Origin: an actinobacterium acMicro-4 | GTDB lineage: Bacteria > Actinomycetota > Actinomycetes > Actinomycetales > Microbacteriaceae | NCBI GenBank assembly: GCA_000754445.1 | Contig: JNSD01000013.1 | Location: 186,001 to 250,000 of the forward strand | Length of the DNA: 64,000 bases | Direction: 5' to 3' | Shown: positions 63,181 to 64,000 of the stretch, piece by piece | How the letters are laid out: the number at the start of each line of letters is the position of its first letter | Position numbering within the stretch: the stretch's first letter is position 1 | The notes under the pieces: generated by a model | Seen by the model: the letters and a program-made list of their open reading frames with translations, nothing else | Database searches by the model: none | Told to the model about the DNA's origin: nothing | Position numbers and translations under genes: made by a program

Positions 63181-64000
63181 AGTTCCTCCAGAATAGCTCG
63201 AACTTCGCTTTGGGCTTGCTCGGGAGATGTTGCTGATAGGGCAGCACTCGCGCATCTCTGCGCGGTTTTCTTGGTGACGCCTTGCAAAGCGCTGGCCACG
63301 TCATTGACTGCGGAGCTTGCTGCGCTCACGGAGTGAATCCCCAATCCTGCCAGCACAATCGCGACGAGTGGATTAGCCCCGGATTCCCCACACACTCCGA
63401 CTGGAACGCCAAGAATTTCTCCGGCGTCAACAATTCTCTTGATTTCTCTGAAGAGACCTGGTTGCCACGGGGAGTTGAAAGAGCTGAGTTCCGGGTGGAG
63501 ACGGTCCGCGGCGAACAGGTACTGGGATAAGTCATTGGTGCCGATGCTCAAGAACGAGACCAGCCCGTGCAGATCGGGAAGGACAGAGATGATTGCTGGT
63601 GTTTCCACCATTATTCCCACCTGAGTGATGCCCGCCTGGTGACAGAGAGAAGCAAAGTGGCGCACCTCCTCCACGGTCGACACCATGGGTGCCATCACTC
63701 CAACATCCCGTCCCGTCTCCGCCACTGCTCCTGCAATGGCGCGGAGCTGGCTTTCAGCAAATTCGGGGAATTTGCTGGCCATGCGAAATCCCCGCACTCC
63801 CAGTGCAGGGTTCTCTTCACGAGCCACGGGCAGGAAGGGGACAGGTTTGTCGCTGCCGGCGTCAATGGTCCGCACAATGATCTTGCCGCGGGGGGCCGCC
63901 AGAAAAACTTCCCGATACAGCGCCTGCTGTTCAGCCAGGGAAGGAGCGTCAGACGCGTTCAGATACAGCACTTCGGTTCGAAACAATCCCACACCCTGGG
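63177..64000 (-). CDS. ptsI: PTS enzyme I, C-terminal part (truncated by window edge)
   Basis: The PEP-binding domain of phosphoenolpyruvate-protein phosphotransferase, the first enzyme of sugar PTS uptake. The 274 visible residues include GLFRTEVLYLN, IIVRTIDAGSDKPVPFL, the RGFRMASKFPEF segment, PMVSTVEEVRHF, GIMVETPAI, FLSIGTNDLSQYLFAADR and the catalytic Cys in GVCGESGANP. The N-terminal HPr-binding domain and the start lie beyond base 64000. Confidence 0.93.
   Translation of the reverse strand, partial: QGVGLFRTEVLYLNASDAPSLAEQQALYREVFLAAPRGKIIVRTIDAGSDKPVPFLPVAREENPALGVRGFRMASKFPEFAESQLRAIAGAVAETGRDVGVMAPMVSTVEEVRHFASLCHQAGITQVGIMVETPAIISVLPDLHGLVSFLSIGTNDLSQYLFAADRLHPELSSFNSPWQPGLFREIKRIVDAGEILGVPVGVCGESGANPLVAIVLAGLGIHSVSAASSAVNDVASALQGVTKKTAQRCASAALSATSPEQAQSEVRAILEEL

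Overview
The window is one continuous stretch of a high-GC, gene-dense chromosome from an actinobacterium. Gene order, an RpoA/RplQ/TruA/RplM/RpsI block without rpsD, the t6A/RimI cluster next to alr, a GuaB3 homologue, CIRCE-controlled groES and many apparently leaderless genes point to Actinomycetota, most likely Micrococcales/Microbacteriaceae. Tight packing (ATGA and TAATG overlaps, few gaps above 150 nt) fits a streamlined, perhaps freshwater, member; the genus is inference. No prophage, insertion sequence, CRISPR array or rRNA operon was seen.

Layout: 1-8.3 kb is the end of the spc operon and the alpha operon (rpmD, rplO, secY, adk, infA, rpmJ, rpsM, rpsK, rpoA, rplQ, truA, rplM, rpsI). 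8.3-16.7 kb holds cell-wall precursor, CoA and t6A genes (glmM, coaA, glmS, acpS, alr, tsaE, tsaB, rimI, tsaD). 16.8-19.8 kb has a small membrane protein, a methyltransferase-like protein, groES with two CIRCE boxes and rarD. 19.9-25.3 kb is a LivJ/LivHMGF-type ABC uptake system whose binding-protein gene faces its permease and ATPase genes. 25.5-30.9 kb is guanine nucleotide synthesis (guaB, guaB3, guaA) enclosing surf1 and a DUF3817 gene. 31-38 kb has Bax-inhibitor and DUF4190 membrane proteins, a UvrD/PcrA helicase, sucCD and a DUF6350 membrane protein. 38-45.3 kb is purine/one-carbon/TCA metabolism (purN, purH, icd, glyA under a ZTP riboswitch, folD, tdk) and tRNA-Pro(CGG). 45.3-51.5 kb has a metallophosphoesterase, a PASTA-type class A PBP, a DUF4177 protein, RidA and acs. 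51.7-54.6 kb is a compact tad pilus locus. 54.7-60.7 kb is topA, tmk, holB and a secreted alpha/beta hydrolase. 60.7-64 kb has an MFS transporter, a DUF2231-cytochrome b5 protein, two tiny membrane proteins and the C-terminal part of PTS enzyme I.

Most notable: (i) a 38-residue, six-cysteine protein gene whose -10 element overlaps a CsoR-like palindrome, with a matching palindrome in its terminator; (ii) glyA broken by an internal deletion of roughly 56 nt downstream of an intact ZTP riboswitch; (iii) a recurrent -10 hexamer exactly 6-9 nt before start codons, the signature of leaderless transcription; (iv) a family of short 13-18 nt tandem arrays, one in frame inside acpS; (v) long charged tails on L15 (basic) and L17 (acidic); (vi) a LivH permease with a secreted N-terminal domain; (vii) a DUF2231 membrane domain joined to cytochrome b5.
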